Origin: Flavobacteriia bacterium 40-80
Lineage (GTDB): Bacteria > Bacteroidota > Bacteroidia > Flavobacteriales_D > Crocinitomicaceae
Assembly (NCBI GenBank): GCA_001899145.1
Contig: MKVF01000018.1
Coordinates: 124,001 to 188,000 of the forward strand
Length of the DNA stretch: 64,000 bases
Direction of reading: 5' to 3'
A model generated the notes under the pieces. The model was not told the origin of the DNA. It worked only from the letters and a program-made list of their open reading frames with translations, and searched no databases. The first letter of the stretch is position 1. Each line of letters begins with the position of its first letter. Positions 32,120 to 40,781 of this stretch are shown here, one piece after another. Made by a program: the position numbers and the translations under genes.

Positions 32120-32413
32120 TTACTTTTCTTCCTCCTCACAGTCTGAACCATCACTGATGGCCGCCTGACTGACTGCCGTTGCAACAGCTCCAGCAGTAGC
32201 TAAGTAACTTGCGATTGTTACCGCAACCGCAGGTAAGGCAATCGGAGCAGCAAGAACCGTTGTTCCCACTGCTGCAATGATTAGCCCTGCCAAACGCAGT
32301 TTTTTGAAGAAGGGCGGAGTTTCTTTTCCGCATCGCTTGAAGTAAGACTTCAATTTGTCCTGTTTACGCTCCTTACTGTTGTTCTTGAGCTTGTCGAAAG
32401 ATTCCTTTTCCAT
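32120..32413 (-). CDS. Small protein with hydrophobic hairpin
   Basis: A 97-aa protein. The basic N-terminal third (KERKQDKLKSYFKRC) is followed by two hydrophobic helices (LRLAGLIIAAVGTTVLAAPIAL, VTIASYLATAGAVATAVSQ) and an acidic tail (DCEEEEK). I recall similar proteins next to MARQKG-type genes in many Bacteroidota, always uncharacterised. It starts 10 bp after the upstream stop. Confidence 0.6.
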   Translation of the reverse strand: MEKESFDKLKNNSKERKQDKLKSYFKRCGKETPPFFKKLRLAGLIIAAVGTTVLAAPIALPAVAVTIASYLATAGAVATAVSQAAISDGSDCEEEEK

Positions 32414-32423
32414 TGCTTTAGAA

Positions 32424-33173
32424 TTACTGGATTTCTACAATACTGAGCACGTTAAATGCTCCGTTTTTCAGCGTGTACTGAACTCCGTTGACCTCCTGAA
32501 AGAATTCCAACATCAGCAGATACAAATCTGTTCCTGCTCCAGCCGGTACAGCTGTAGGTGTAAGCGTAACAGTCGTTGCCGTTCCGTCAATCGGAAGATT
32601 CTGACTGTTCGTTTCCTCTACGGAAGACACAGCCCCCGAAAAATCAACCTTTGCCCAGGCACCTCTCAATGTTACGTGAGTTGCTCCTGATGGAACATTC
32701 AAATCATTGATTGGAACAAACCCTGTCAGGTCAATTACTCCCGTACCTGTATTCACAGAATAACTTTTGAAAAGCACAGAACCCAAAACAGCACGATTAT
32801 TAAAATTGAACCCTTTCAGCAATGCTTTTGCAGGAGGAGTAGCAATTCCAACCCCAACAGTACGTTCACCCCTTGCACTTGTCGGATCCATGTTCTTAAT
32901 CTGCGTCATTACTTTGGTCAATCGTGCCGTAACACGACCATCCGAAGCATTCTGCATCATCGTACGAACAGAATCACGGAGCAATTTCCCCGAACTGGCT
33001 GAAGAACCGAATTCAACACCATTTTCACGAGTCCTTACAAACGCAGGATCATTTTTGATACGTTCACCCTCAACACCGCCTTTCTCACGAGCTAAGAAAC
33101 CATCTTTGGACTTGTAGAATGATAAATCACCGACCTTTCCGGTTAGTTTGATTATCCCTTTTTGTCTTGCCAT
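32424..33173 (-). CDS. MARQKG-type protein, possible structural protein
   Basis: A 249-aa protein beginning MARQKGIIKLTGKVGDLSFYKSKDG. A helical, Arg-rich segment (RTRENGVEFGSSASSGKLLRDSVRTMMQNASDGR) and then a beta-rich C-terminal half (LTGFVPINDLNVPSGATHVTL..., TDLYLLMLEFFQEVNG) follow. The basic helical arm plus a beta-sandwich would suit a capsid-like or surface-assembly protein. I know the family as widespread but unassigned in Bacteroidota. It is the first gene of the minus-strand cluster, with a candidate promoter at 33264-33295. Confidence 0.6.
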   Translation of the reverse strand: MARQKGIIKLTGKVGDLSFYKSKDGFLAREKGGVEGERIKNDPAFVRTRENGVEFGSSASSGKLLRDSVRTMMQNASDGRVTARLTKVMTQIKNMDPTSARGERTVGVGIATPPAKALLKGFNFNNRAVLGSVLFKSYSVNTGTGVIDLTGFVPINDLNVPSGATHVTLRGAWAKVDFSGAVSSVEETNSQNLPIDGTATTVTLTPTAVPAGAGTDLYLLMLEFFQEVNGVQYTLKNGAFNVLSIVEIQ

Positions 33174-33263
33174 GTTTCAAGATTTATTGATTACTAAGCG
33201 AGTTACCAGGTCCGCTATTTTACCTGTCATGTGCACATTGACACAGCAAACATCAGATAAAAC

Positions 33264-33295
33264 CAAATATGCTCAAAGCCAGTGCTTCCGAGCAA
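33264..33295 (-). promoter_or_regulatory. Candidate promoter of the 33.2-31.7 kb cluster
   Basis: On the minus strand TTG (33295-33293) is followed after 21 nt by CATATTTG (33271-33264), one mismatch from TAnnTTTG. The predicted start, near 33257, leaves about 85 nt of leader before the gene at 33173. Confidence 0.4.
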
Positions 33296-33434
33296 TAAAC
33301 TTTGTGCTGTTTTAGAGTGTTTTTGCAGGAAAAACAAGCCTGTAAAGCACGTAATTTTGTAAAAGTGAAAAGTATGCCACGACCATAGAAGAAGTACAGA
33401 TAAAGCATACATACAGTATGAAACCGACTAAAAA

Positions 33435-33623
33435 ATGAAACGCCTTGTCATCCATACAAAAGATGTAATGATCGTTACCGGAAAAAGTGAACGTTATTCA
33501 CGTTACCTCATCAAGAAAATAAAGGAAGAAATCGGGAAACAAGAATACCAGTATTTGACCATACGTGAGTTTTCTGAATACTTAGGACTGAATCCCGATG
33601 AGGTGGAGGAAATTTTGTTTTGA
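33435..33623 (+). CDS. Small HTH/excisionase-like protein
   Basis: A 62-aa basic protein (MKRLVIHTKDVMIVTGKSERYSRYLIKKIKEEIGKQEYQYLTIREFSEYLGL...). The first part reads as a MerR/excisionase-type winged helix, 'D(V)M..TG.S.R....L...K'. TAATTTTG at 33352-33359 could be its -7 element. It is divergent from the small-gene cluster, the place where a regulator or excisionase would sit. Confidence 0.65.
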   Translation: MKRLVIHTKDVMIVTGKSERYSRYLIKKIKEEIGKQEYQYLTIREFSEYLGLNPDEVEEILF

Positions 33624-33681
33624 ATTGCTTAAAACTGCTTATTTCTCAACACATAAAAACCATAAAATTTACAGCTTTTTA

Positions 33682-33713
33682 TTTGTGTTTATCAGTGGTT
33701 TAGACTATATTTG
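33682..33713 (+). promoter_or_regulatory. Bacteroidota-type promoter of a small RNA
   Basis: TTTG (33682-33685), a 20-nt spacer and TATATTTG (33706-33713) match the -33/-7 consensus exactly. No ORF follows; the next signal is a terminator about 150 nt downstream. Confidence 0.7.
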
Positions 33714-33719
33714 TAGTAT

Positions 33720-33888
33720 AGAACGGTCTTTCAAATAGAAGCAATTTAATTCAAAAAAACAGCTAGCATATCAGCCAGCAAGAATTTGAAAATGTCTAAA
33801 AGCCTGTATTATCAGGTGGTTTTAAAATATTAGTCAATCCCAGCGGCCCACAAAGAAAAATTAAAGCGCATTTTAAATGCGCTTTTTT
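33720..33888 (+). ncRNA. Predicted independent small RNA (about 165-170 nt)
   Basis: The stretch starts about 7 nt after a perfect promoter and ends in a strong intrinsic terminator. It contains no ORF longer than 13 codons. An internal hairpin is centred on CCTG-TATTAT-CAGG (33803-33816), flanked by AAAA/TTTT. Length and genomic autonomy would fit a 6S-like RNA or another trans-acting RNA of Bacteroidota, but I cannot match it to a named family by eye. Confidence 0.6.
33863..33888 (+). terminator. Intrinsic terminator of the small RNA
   Basis: AAAGCGCATTT and AAATGCGCTTT form a nearly loop-less 10-11-bp palindrome followed by a T6 tract, a strong Rho-independent terminator. Confidence 0.85.
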
Positions 33889-34110
33889 GTTTATAATCAA
33901 TTCTTTAATAAAATTTCAGATTTAAGATAGGCCACGAATTTATCAGAGTTTATAAGTATATAGGAAATCGATGGATATTCCGGATCCAATTACGTTTAAA
34001 TATTCTTGATAGAATTCTGCTATAAACTCAAAATGCTGACTGCATCAATAAGTGGGCAGTCAGCATTTTTTAGGAATAAAGTGTAGATTTTTTCCTTTTG
34101 GTCTACGTTT

Positions 34111-35475
34111 CTATTTTGGATTATTTTTTACTTTCCGGTAATCTTCAAATAGTTGGTAGTTATCTTTTTGGTCGGTTATGTTATAACTCGGTTTCTTTTG
34201 AAGAGTATTCAAGTAGTTTAAATATGCAGACATAGACTTGAAAGCAATTGCCATATCGTAGTCAAATGAATATTCGCCCTCATCAAAGCTTTCTGTTCCT
34301 TTTAAGTTTCTGAAATATCTTTTCCAGTTGAGATCATTATTAGAGTAAAAAATGTTTTTAGAAATATCTTTCGCTGGTAATAAAAACGATTTAAACTTTT
34401 GCTGCGCTGGTAAATGACAACTCATACAGGATGTCATTTGAAGTCTTTCGTATTTTTTTCCGTCAACGATCCCATCTAAGGCGATGGCACCATCATTCGG
34501 TCCGCTTAATCTACCTCCCCAACCTAATGTTTCTCTGCTATAGTAAGGAGCTGAATTGTTAATCCATGTTTCTTTTAATAACGGGTTTTGCTCATAATAT
34601 ACCTGGCTGATATCGGTATTCACTTCAGGATCATTCCCCCACATTCCTCCTAGTGGAATGAATTTGTCCAGTATATTTTTTGATTTGATGGATTTATCAT
34701 ATACCAATGTGGAGAACATCCAACCGGTAGCTGGTGCATTTTTAGAATCTTTGACAATTAAGTCTATTTGAAATAAGCTGACAGTATGATACTTGTATGT
34801 CTTATCGAAAGTATTGTTATTATATATCTGAAATTCAGGAGCTCCTTCCATATCACTCCACTTATCACTATTCAGGCTTGAAAAAGCCAACTTCAGAATT
34901 ACAGAACCTTCTCTGAACTGTCCTTTTTCTTTTTCCAGATCAATTTTCCCGCTTTTGGTTAACGGAACCATACCATCCGTTCCGAATATTTCTCCTAATG
35001 TAAGTGCAGCTAGTGAATCATATAAAACGAGGACATAACCTAACTGGTCTTCATTTACATTGCTGAATGTTCCTTTTTTATTATCATTACCACTGTAACA
35101 TCCCAAGATTGGCTCGCGGGTATTTCCAATCCAGGGTTCGTGAAACCATCCTTCTCTTTTTGCATTCCAGCTTTTATTGTCAAGTATGAATTTTTCGAGA
35201 GCAGGTGTTACGTGATATTTTAATTTTTCGATGTAAGATTCCGCGTTATGAATAGTTAAAAGTTCGGAATCTGGCTTATAAATTGTGTGGGGAAGTTTCT
35301 GTGGGTATTCACAGTTGATTTCAAACAATTTTCCGTGATTTTTAGGAATCGAATCACTATGACTCTTAAATGCTATTTTTTCAGCAGGAATAATGGATCT
35401 TTCTTCTGATGTTGAACAGGAATACAGCCCGGATAGAAGAATAAAAGCAAGCAATGATTTGAAATTTATTTTCAT
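34111..35475 (-). CDS. Lipoprotein with a single c-type heme motif
   Basis: Start at ATG 35475 (MKINFKSLLAFILLSGLYSCS) gives a lipoprotein signal peptide with the lipobox Cys at residue 20 (454 aa). One CxxCH (TSCMSCHLPAQQ) lies near residue 340. The rest (WNAKREGWFHEPWIGNTREPILGCY, FTDTDGMVPL-like stretch) resembles large periplasmic cytochrome-like proteins of Bacteroidota. It would be anchored in the outer or inner membrane and bind one covalent heme. It appears monocistronic. Confidence 0.7.
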   Translation of the reverse strand: MKINFKSLLAFILLSGLYSCSTSEERSIIPAEKIAFKSHSDSIPKNHGKLFEINCEYPQKLPHTIYKPDSELLTIHNAESYIEKLKYHVTPALEKFILDNKSWNAKREGWFHEPWIGNTREPILGCYSGNDNKKGTFSNVNEDQLGYVLVLYDSLAALTLGEIFGTDGMVPLTKSGKIDLEKEKGQFREGSVILKLAFSSLNSDKWSDMEGAPEFQIYNNNTFDKTYKYHTVSLFQIDLIVKDSKNAPATGWMFSTLVYDKSIKSKNILDKFIPLGGMWGNDPEVNTDISQVYYEQNPLLKETWINNSAPYYSRETLGWGGRLSGPNDGAIALDGIVDGKKYERLQMTSCMSCHLPAQQKFKSFLLPAKDISKNIFYSNNDLNWKRYFRNLKGTESFDEGEYSFDYDMAIAFKSMSAYLNYLNTLQKKPSYNITDQKDNYQLFEDYRKVKNNPK

Positions 35476-35556
35476 AACAGTAGTTTTTGGTATGTTTAAT
35501 ATCTTTGATAATATCAAATAATTATCCGGAGATGAACTCAGAAATCTTTTGAATTA

Positions 35557-35620
35557 AACAAACGTAAACCATTTTATCTGCTTCTGAAAGAGGGATTTTA
35601 CTGAATTTTTATGGGAAAAA
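35557..35620 (+). repeat. Shared upstream motif, copy A
   Basis: This stretch and 37731-37794 agree at most positions over about 64 nt, with an identical 17-mer core GAAAGAGGGATTTTACT (35586-35602). Copy A lies 82 bp outside the start of the heme lipoprotein gene. An AGGG...CCCT symmetry in and after the core suggests a response-regulator operator. Confidence 0.5.
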
Positions 35621-35768
35621 CCCTGAATTTTCAAAGGTGGGTGAGTGAAATAAAATTTTGATTGTCATCTTATTTGTTATGTTGTTGAAAGAAATTTCCA
35701 GCAAGTGAAAATAAGAACACTGAACAGTATACTTGATATTTTTTTATCTTAAAAGAATGAATGGGATC

Positions 35769-36200
35769 CTATTTTTTCTTTAAGATCAATGTTTCGGTAT
35801 CACCTCCTGCAAAACCTCCAGTAGCTCTAATATCCAGATTGTTTTTTTTCCATTCCATAGAATAAAAAATAGATGGATATTCAATTTCTCCTGCTTCCGA
35901 ATCTATTACATCTATCAACTTTAACTGACTTTCGGTATTATAGTATTTCATTTTATAGGTGTAAGTATCTCCTGATCCACCATTGATGACAACTGTTGCC
36001 TCGTTGTCTTTGTTAAAAGAGAATGAAGCTGATTGTACATCTGCTCCGATATGTTCGGTTTTAGTTCCGTCACTCCAGCTTGTCCATGAACTAACACCCC
36101 ATTCACCGCCTTTTTTCCACAGATTTTTTTCAATTTTCTCTTCTTTACTACAGCCAGCAAATACTATTACTGCCACTACTATAAATAGGATTTTTTTCAT
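35769..36200 (-). CDS. Small lipoprotein
   Basis: A 143-aa protein with a lipoprotein signal (MKKILFIVVAVIVFAGCSKEE, Cys 17). The predicted beta-barrel-like mature part (VQSASFSFNKDNEATVVINGG, YTYKMKYYN, SMEWKKNNLDIRA, ETLILKKK) is of the lipocalin-like kind common in Bacteroidota. Function unknown. Confidence 0.7.
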   Translation of the reverse strand: MKKILFIVVAVIVFAGCSKEEKIEKNLWKKGGEWGVSSWTSWSDGTKTEHIGADVQSASFSFNKDNEATVVINGGSGDTYTYKMKYYNTESQLKLIDVIDSEAGEIEYPSIFYSMEWKKNNLDIRATGGFAGGDTETLILKKK

Positions 36201-36236
36201 AATTACATGTTTTTTTGACTGCCAATATGCAGATAA

Positions 36237-36707
36237 TCAATGATTAATAATAATAGTTGTTCCTGAATTTTTTCGTTCTTCCGAAAACTTCATGCCGTTG
36301 ATGCGACAGAATTGCTTAACGGCAGTTTCATTCAATTTCCCGTCTTTAACAAGTTCTTCCGAAATAATAAGCTGGGCCAGCTGTTTTTTTGCCCCCACAA
36401 TTCGGATTTCGCATTTGTCCATATCCTCATTTAAAAAAGTAATGTCAAAATAGCCGATTCTGCCTTGTGGGTTACCCGGTGTAATTTGTTTGGAATCCGA
36501 ATAAAACTGTGCGTTAAAGACCGCTAATTTTTCATTATTCAGATTGTACAATGTGTAGGCATCGGGATAATTGGTTGAAACCAATGTAAATACAGGTGTA
36601 TCATTGACACTAACCAAATCTTTTTTTATGGTAACCTTCTGTTCCTGAGAAAAACTGTTAAACGTAAAGAAGCATAATAAGATGGTTGTTGTCAGTATTG
36701 TTTTCAT
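36237..36707 (-). CDS. Exported hypothetical protein
   Basis: Starts at ATG 36707 or 36719. It has a signal peptide (MKTILTTTILLCFFTFNSFSQEQ, cleavage after FSQ or before) and about 135 mature residues with VSTNYPDAYTLYNLNNEKLAVFNAQFY and a C-terminal helix. No family recognised. Confidence 0.65.
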   Translation of the reverse strand: MKTILTTTILLCFFTFNSFSQEQKVTIKKDLVSVNDTPVFTLVSTNYPDAYTLYNLNNEKLAVFNAQFYSDSKQITPGNPQGRIGYFDITFLNEDMDKCEIRIVGAKKQLAQLIISEELVKDGKLNETAVKQFCRINGMKFSEERKNSGTTIIINH

Positions 36708-36777
36708 TTTGATTTTCATACTTACAAAGGTAATAAGGTTTCTTCAATTTCGCTGCGCTGATTTTTTAATTACATTA

Positions 36778-37137
36778 TTAAGGAAATCCTCCATCAGAAA
36801 CACCAACAACTTTCCCTGTTTTGCTATTGTAGTATATGCGAGGATAATGACTCATAGGGTCTTCATCTTTATAAGGAAATATGATTACATGATCGCCGCC
36901 GTCATCACCTCTGTCCCGGTAATCTATTTCTTGTGTTTCTTTCAGAAAAATAAGGTAAAAACCTCCTTTTCTCATCGTTCTTATGGCTTTATCTATATAG
37001 TCACCTATATGAACTTCTCTTATGTTTTCGTAGCATCGTCTGGTTTTATAATGATACGTTAAAACAAACTCATAAAACAACCATATTAAAATGATTAATA
37101 TTCCTTTTATGATTCGTTTAAGTATTTTTTTTCGCAT
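36778..37137 (-). CDS. Membrane-anchored hypothetical protein
   Basis: A 119-aa protein with an N-terminal membrane segment (LKRIIKGILIILIWLFYEFVLTY) and an extracytoplasmic domain with IRTMRKGGFYLIFLKETQEIDYRDRGDDGGD and IYYNSKTGKVVGVSDGGF. Unknown family. Confidence 0.6.
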   Translation of the reverse strand: MRKKILKRIIKGILIILIWLFYEFVLTYHYKTRRCYENIREVHIGDYIDKAIRTMRKGGFYLIFLKETQEIDYRDRGDDGGDHVIIFPYKDEDPMSHYPRIYYNSKTGKVVGVSDGGFP

Positions 37138-37915
37138 CCTGTTAAATTATTAATATGTCTTTTGGATAATAAGGTATTTACCCCTAAAATAACCGGTTTC
37201 TCCATACAATTTCAGTTATGTGTATCCTTTTAGATTTATCTAATAATCTCGTTTTTATAAATAACAGGAGTTTCTATTTTTTTACCACTTTGTCCTTCAA
37301 CCAACCTTTGATATAAGCTCTTTCTTGTATTCCATAATATCATCCTGCCTGTAAACTTCAAAGTACCCAATAGACATAAGCTGCACCATTTAAATCGCTC
37401 TTCTGAATATTTTCAATAAACACTAAGTAAAAAATGTATCTTATCATTCTCTTTTTTAGTGCTTATGACCTTCTCTACATAAAAAATTATTACTTCCACC
37501 ATAAGATTTGATATAAACGTACCCTGTACTGTTACGACAACATAAAACCAACTCTTTCGTATTGATTAAATCAAGGGAATCAGGCAGTAAAGTTTTTATT
37601 TTGAGTTGTGTTGCAGATATGATACCCAAGAAAATCTCCTCCTTTTTAAAATTCAATCTCCCTAGATTTTTTTCTCAAACTGTGCGAAGGAAATGTAGTG
37701 AGTTACGATCAACAATAAAAAAATAACGTCAACAAACCTAAATCATTTTATTAGCCTCCGAAAGAGGGATTTTACTATTTGTCCATAGGGAAATTACTTA
37801 TTTTTTCATGGAAAATTACTGTAAAATGAGCCCAATTAGAGTTATTAGTGACATTTTATGTCTATTTGCGGTAAATTTTATAACTTTATTTACACCATCT
37901 AATGTAACCACAATT
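37138..37915. pseudogene. Decayed region with minus-strand coding remnants
   Basis: No intact gene. On the minus strand, broken frames at about 37240-37400 give protein-like pieces (NGAAYVYWVL, EVYRQDDIMEYKKELI, ERAYIKGWLKDKV) in different frames. A 66-aa frame at 37456-37656 is also open. The pieces look like frameshifted remains of small genes like the one at 36778. The right part holds copy B of the shared upstream motif. Confidence 0.35.
37731..37794 (+). repeat. Shared upstream motif, copy B
   Basis: Second copy of the about 64-nt motif, with the 17-mer core at 37760-37776. It lies about 120 bp upstream of the probable start of the gene at 37916 and so is well placed for transcriptional control. 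Confidence 0.5.
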
Positions 37916-38584
37916 ATGGAAGACTTTAAAGCTATCTCTGAAGGGATTAAAAGCTGGAATAAAATTGCTCGTTCTCTTAAATTAGCAAACAGAATCCTTC
38001 AGACTTCTGTTGAATTTTTAATAAGTGAAGAATTACCGCTGGACAGCTCTCTGACAGGTGTAAACGTGTATTTCGGTTATCGGGATAATGCTTTGTTTGC
38101 GGTATTGATTCAGGCGAGTAAGGATCTTTCTGAAAGATACAGGAATGACCTTGAGGGAGTTATGAAGGATATGGTCGTGATCGATGCAACGGGGCGTTTA
38201 CTGACCGCTACTACAGAAATAGAGGCAATCTCTGCTGGTTCAGGTACTCAGATTGAAACTGTAAGAGCCTTAAAGCGTATTGCCCGTTGGGAGGATGAAC
38301 GGCTTCGAATGAAAGTAATGAAATCCGTGAGTACTGCACCGTTGATTTTTGAAGTGCCAAAGGAAAACTTTAAAGTGCAGGGTCAGAAGAGATTGCTGTT
38401 CGGTTTAAGAATCGCAAAAAAATGCTGTTGCTTTAAAAAGTTAGAATACGATTTATTGCTTAAAGCAGAAACCGATTCCAATTTAAGGATAGGCCAGGCA
38501 TTTTATGATGTGGCCCTTGCTATACCTCCACATAGACCTTCTTTTTCGAAAGGACTCTACAACTATCTGGAACTATCAGTATAA
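37916..38584 (+). CDS. Hypothetical cytoplasmic protein
   Basis: Start at ATG 37916 (MEDFKAISEGIKSWNKIARSLK), 222 aa; an ATG at 37808 would add a hydrophobic extension that reads as spurious. A helical N-terminus is followed by VNVYFGYRDNALFAVLIQASKDLSERYRNDLEGV and AKKCCCFKKLEYDLLLKAETD. No family recognised. It precedes the sensor gene by 9 bp and so may be part of the signalling operon. Confidence 0.6.
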   Translation: MEDFKAISEGIKSWNKIARSLKLANRILQTSVEFLISEELPLDSSLTGVNVYFGYRDNALFAVLIQASKDLSERYRNDLEGVMKDMVVIDATGRLLTATTEIEAISAGSGTQIETVRALKRIARWEDERLRMKVMKSVSTAPLIFEVPKENFKVQGQKRLLFGLRIAKKCCCFKKLEYDLLLKAETDSNLRIGQAFYDVALAIPPHRPSFSKGLYNYLELSV

Positions 38585-38593
38585 GAACAATCA

Positions 38594-39244
38594 GTGGATT
38601 TACACAATATTTCATATATAGCTGCGCAGAGTATAACTTTCAACCTGATGCTGATGACACTTCTCAGTCTTGTCTTTACTCTTGGTTCTGCCAGGAAATC
38701 ATATCTAATTTCGGGTTATTTAATGCTTGCATTGCTGTTTGCTGTTAGTGGTTTGATAATCGGTAAGTTGTACGGGTATAATTTGTTTATGATCCCGTTG
38801 TTCGGTCTGGCCGATTATTTCTTTTGGTCCCGCTTTTTTACTCTGAAAAAATCCAAGTGGCGAAAACAGCTGGTCTGGATGGATACTTTATTGGTAGTGT
38901 ATGTGTTTTTTGAGGTATATCAGTTGTCAGCAGGAAAAGATTTTTTGGTGATTCCGGGAGCTTCATTAGCTAATTTATTTATAGTTATAGTAATGATATA
39001 CAGTTATCTGAAAGTATTCAGAATAGAATCTGCGATCAGCTGGGGCATTTATTCGCTTGTATTTGTATATGCATTGTTCAATTGCTTTTTCTATCTTTTT
39101 CTGGATTTCTCCATCTATTGGGAAGATGAGTATAAATTTTTTGTCTGGTTATTCCGATCTTTTCTACTACATATGTTTTATCTCTTTTTACCTTATTATC
39201 AATGGAAAATTGGAAAGAATCCCCAACACTTTTCGTTTGGATAA
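38594..39244 (+). CDS. Multi-pass membrane protein, probable sensor partner of the kinase
   Basis: GTG start at 38594, 216 aa, with about six or seven hydrophobic helices (TFNLMLMTLLSLVFTL, YLMLALLFAVSGLIIG, YNLFMIPLFGLADYFF, ...LIVIVMIYSYLKVF, ...). It overlaps the kinase gene by 43 bp. The layout suggests a 7TM-type input module encoded separately from the histidine kinase. Confidence 0.7.
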   Translation: MDLHNISYIAAQSITFNLMLMTLLSLVFTLGSARKSYLISGYLMLALLFAVSGLIIGKLYGYNLFMIPLFGLADYFFWSRFFTLKKSKWRKQLVWMDTLLVVYVFFEVYQLSAGKDFLVIPGASLANLFIVIVMIYSYLKVFRIESAISWGIYSLVFVYALFNCFFYLFLDFSIYWEDEYKFFVWLFRSFLLHMFYLFLPYYQWKIGKNPQHFSFG

Positions 39245-39954
39245 TCTACACCTTGTTTGCAGTCATCTTGGTAGGTTTCTTTGTAATTCACCTGATCCGC
39301 AGAAATCTCACACAGGAAAACAAACGGAAACAGGAGTTATCCCTGCTGGAAGAAAAACACTTGAAGGATTTATTGAATAAACATGTTCGGACACAGGAGC
39401 ACGAACGGGAAAGAATAGGAAGTGATTTACACGATGCTATTTCCAACAGGCTGAACATGATTTTGCTGAAACTTCGGGTAAGCAATAATAAAAACGACAT
39501 TGAAGAAGACATTAATGAAACCATCAATGCCGTACGGAGAATAGCGCATGATCTGAATCCGCCGATGATTGATAAAATCCCCATAGATGTCTTGGTGATG
39601 GCGCAATTTGATCGGTTATTGCCGAAATATGAAGTCAGGAAATGGAGCAAAAGCCTGAGCAAGACAATATGGAGCCCTGACCTTAAAATACAAGTTATCC
39701 GGATTATACAGGAGCTGGTAAATAATATTGTAAAGCATTCACAGGCAACCCTGATCACTGTAAAGCTCCGGGAGAGAAACAGGCAACTATTCATTGTTGT
39801 GGAAGACAATGGAATCGGATTCTCATCTGACGATAAGGGAATGGGGTTAAAAAACATTGAAAACCGCTTATTCATTATTGAAGGATCATTCAAGATCAAA
39901 TCCGAAAATAATAAAGGAACGAAAGTAATAATAGCACTATATAATGGAATATAA
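39202..39954 (+). CDS. Histidine kinase, NarX/DesK type (HisKA_3)
   Basis: A 250-aa kinase: one membrane segment (residues about 11-33), then a dimerisation helix with RERIGSDLHDAISNRL carrying the phospho-acceptor His at about 75. The HATPase domain has ELVNNIVKHSQA (N box), VEDNGIGF (G1) and KGMGLKNIENR (G2). It overlaps the response regulator by 11 bp and the sensor-like gene by 43 bp, so the three are co-translated. It would phosphorylate the NarL-type regulator next door. Confidence 0.9.
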   Translation: MENWKESPTLFVWIIYTLFAVILVGFFVIHLIRRNLTQENKRKQELSLLEEKHLKDLLNKHVRTQEHERERIGSDLHDAISNRLNMILLKLRVSNNKNDIEEDINETINAVRRIAHDLNPPMIDKIPIDVLVMAQFDRLLPKYEVRKWSKSLSKTIWSPDLKIQVIRIIQELVNNIVKHSQATLITVKLRERNRQLFIVVEDNGIGFSSDDKGMGLKNIENRLFIIEGSFKIKSENNKGTKVIIALYNGI

Positions 39955-40621
39955 TATTGCAATAGTAGAGGATGATAAATTAATTCTGGAGTTGGTAACC
40001 GGCTTTTTAAAATCTTCCGGGAAGTTTGATAAAATATATAATTACACTGATGGAATCGTTTTTCTTAATGCAATAAAGGAAACACAACAGGGATTGGGTG
40101 TAATTATTTTGGACTTTAAGCTGGGAGATATAAATGCGGAAATGATCCTGAAAGAGTTGTATGAGGAGGCCGTTACGGTTCCGGTAATAATACTGACATC
40201 ACATTATAATCAGTACCTTATGGGTTACATGATAAGGGCCGGAGCAGCAGCATATCTTCCGAAGAATATTAAACCGGACGAACTGATTACTGTTATCGAA
40301 CAAGTGATACAAAAAGGACATTATATCAGCCCTGAACAGTTCCCTTATCTTAAAATAGCATTTTCTGAAGACACTCCGAATTTCTCCAAACAAGTATTGG
40401 ATATTAGTGAGAAGGATATCGAAGTTATTTACTTATTGGCGAACCAGCTGACCGCAAAAGAAATTGCTGATAAACTCAATGTTTCTCCCAAGACAATAGA
40501 AGGATATAAAAATGCGCTTTTTTCCAAAACAAGCACTAAAAGTGTTGTCGGATTAGTCTTGTTTGCTATCCAAAATGGTCTTATCAATGCCGAGGCAGTT
40601 GATTTGGGGAAAGTGGATTAG
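39944..40621 (+). CDS. NarL/LuxR-type response regulator
   Basis: A 225-aa regulator with a receiver domain (acidic pair VEDD at residues 8-11, phospho-acceptor Asp in IILDFKLGD at about 57, T/K switch TSHYN and LPKNIK). The C-terminal LuxR helix-turn-helix reads VIYLLANQLTAKEIADKLNVSPKTIEGYKNALFSK. The biosynthetic cluster lies 0.9 kb downstream with an inverted repeat in its leader, so this is its likeliest local regulator. Confidence 0.9.
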   Translation: MEYNIAIVEDDKLILELVTGFLKSSGKFDKIYNYTDGIVFLNAIKETQQGLGVIILDFKLGDINAEMILKELYEEAVTVPVIILTSHYNQYLMGYMIRAGAAAYLPKNIKPDELITVIEQVIQKGHYISPEQFPYLKIAFSEDTPNFSKQVLDISEKDIEVIYLLANQLTAKEIADKLNVSPKTIEGYKNALFSKTSTKSVVGLVLFAIQNGLINAEAVDLGKVD

Positions 40622-40677
40622 GAAGAAATATAAAATCAGTAAAAATTAGGTTTGTTTTTTTAATACAAATAGGAATT

Positions 40678-40770
40678 ATGAAACGACTACTAATCAACTC
40701 TCAGCACCTAAACACCATCATAAACAGGAGTGCTCTTAAATCACAAAATCACAAAGTTGATTTACAATAA
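40678..40770 (+). pseudogene. N-terminal remnant of a ferritin-like (VioB-type) gene
   Basis: A 30-codon frame, MKRLLINSQHLNTIINRSALKSQNHKV..., aligns with the first residues of the intact gene at 41555 (MIKINSQHLNSIINGNAFKSQN). It stops at TAA 40768-40770. It shows both a past duplication and the true start of the intact gene. Confidence 0.75.
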
Positions 40771-40781
40771 TTCATGAGCTA

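Noticed and set aside
33836-33856. tRNA-3'-end-like sequence (GTCAATCCCAGCGGCCCACA)
   Set aside because: No matching acceptor 5' strand, anticodon arm or D arm upstream; it falls inside the predicted small RNA.
37456-37656. 66-aa minus-strand frame as a separate gene
   Set aside because: It stands in a decayed region, has no recognisable start signal or partner and could be part of a pseudogene; folded into the region entry.
39288-39962. Minus-strand 224-codon frame opposite the kinase
   Set aside because: It is antisense to a clear histidine kinase with intact motifs, and its Ser-rich translation is a shadow.
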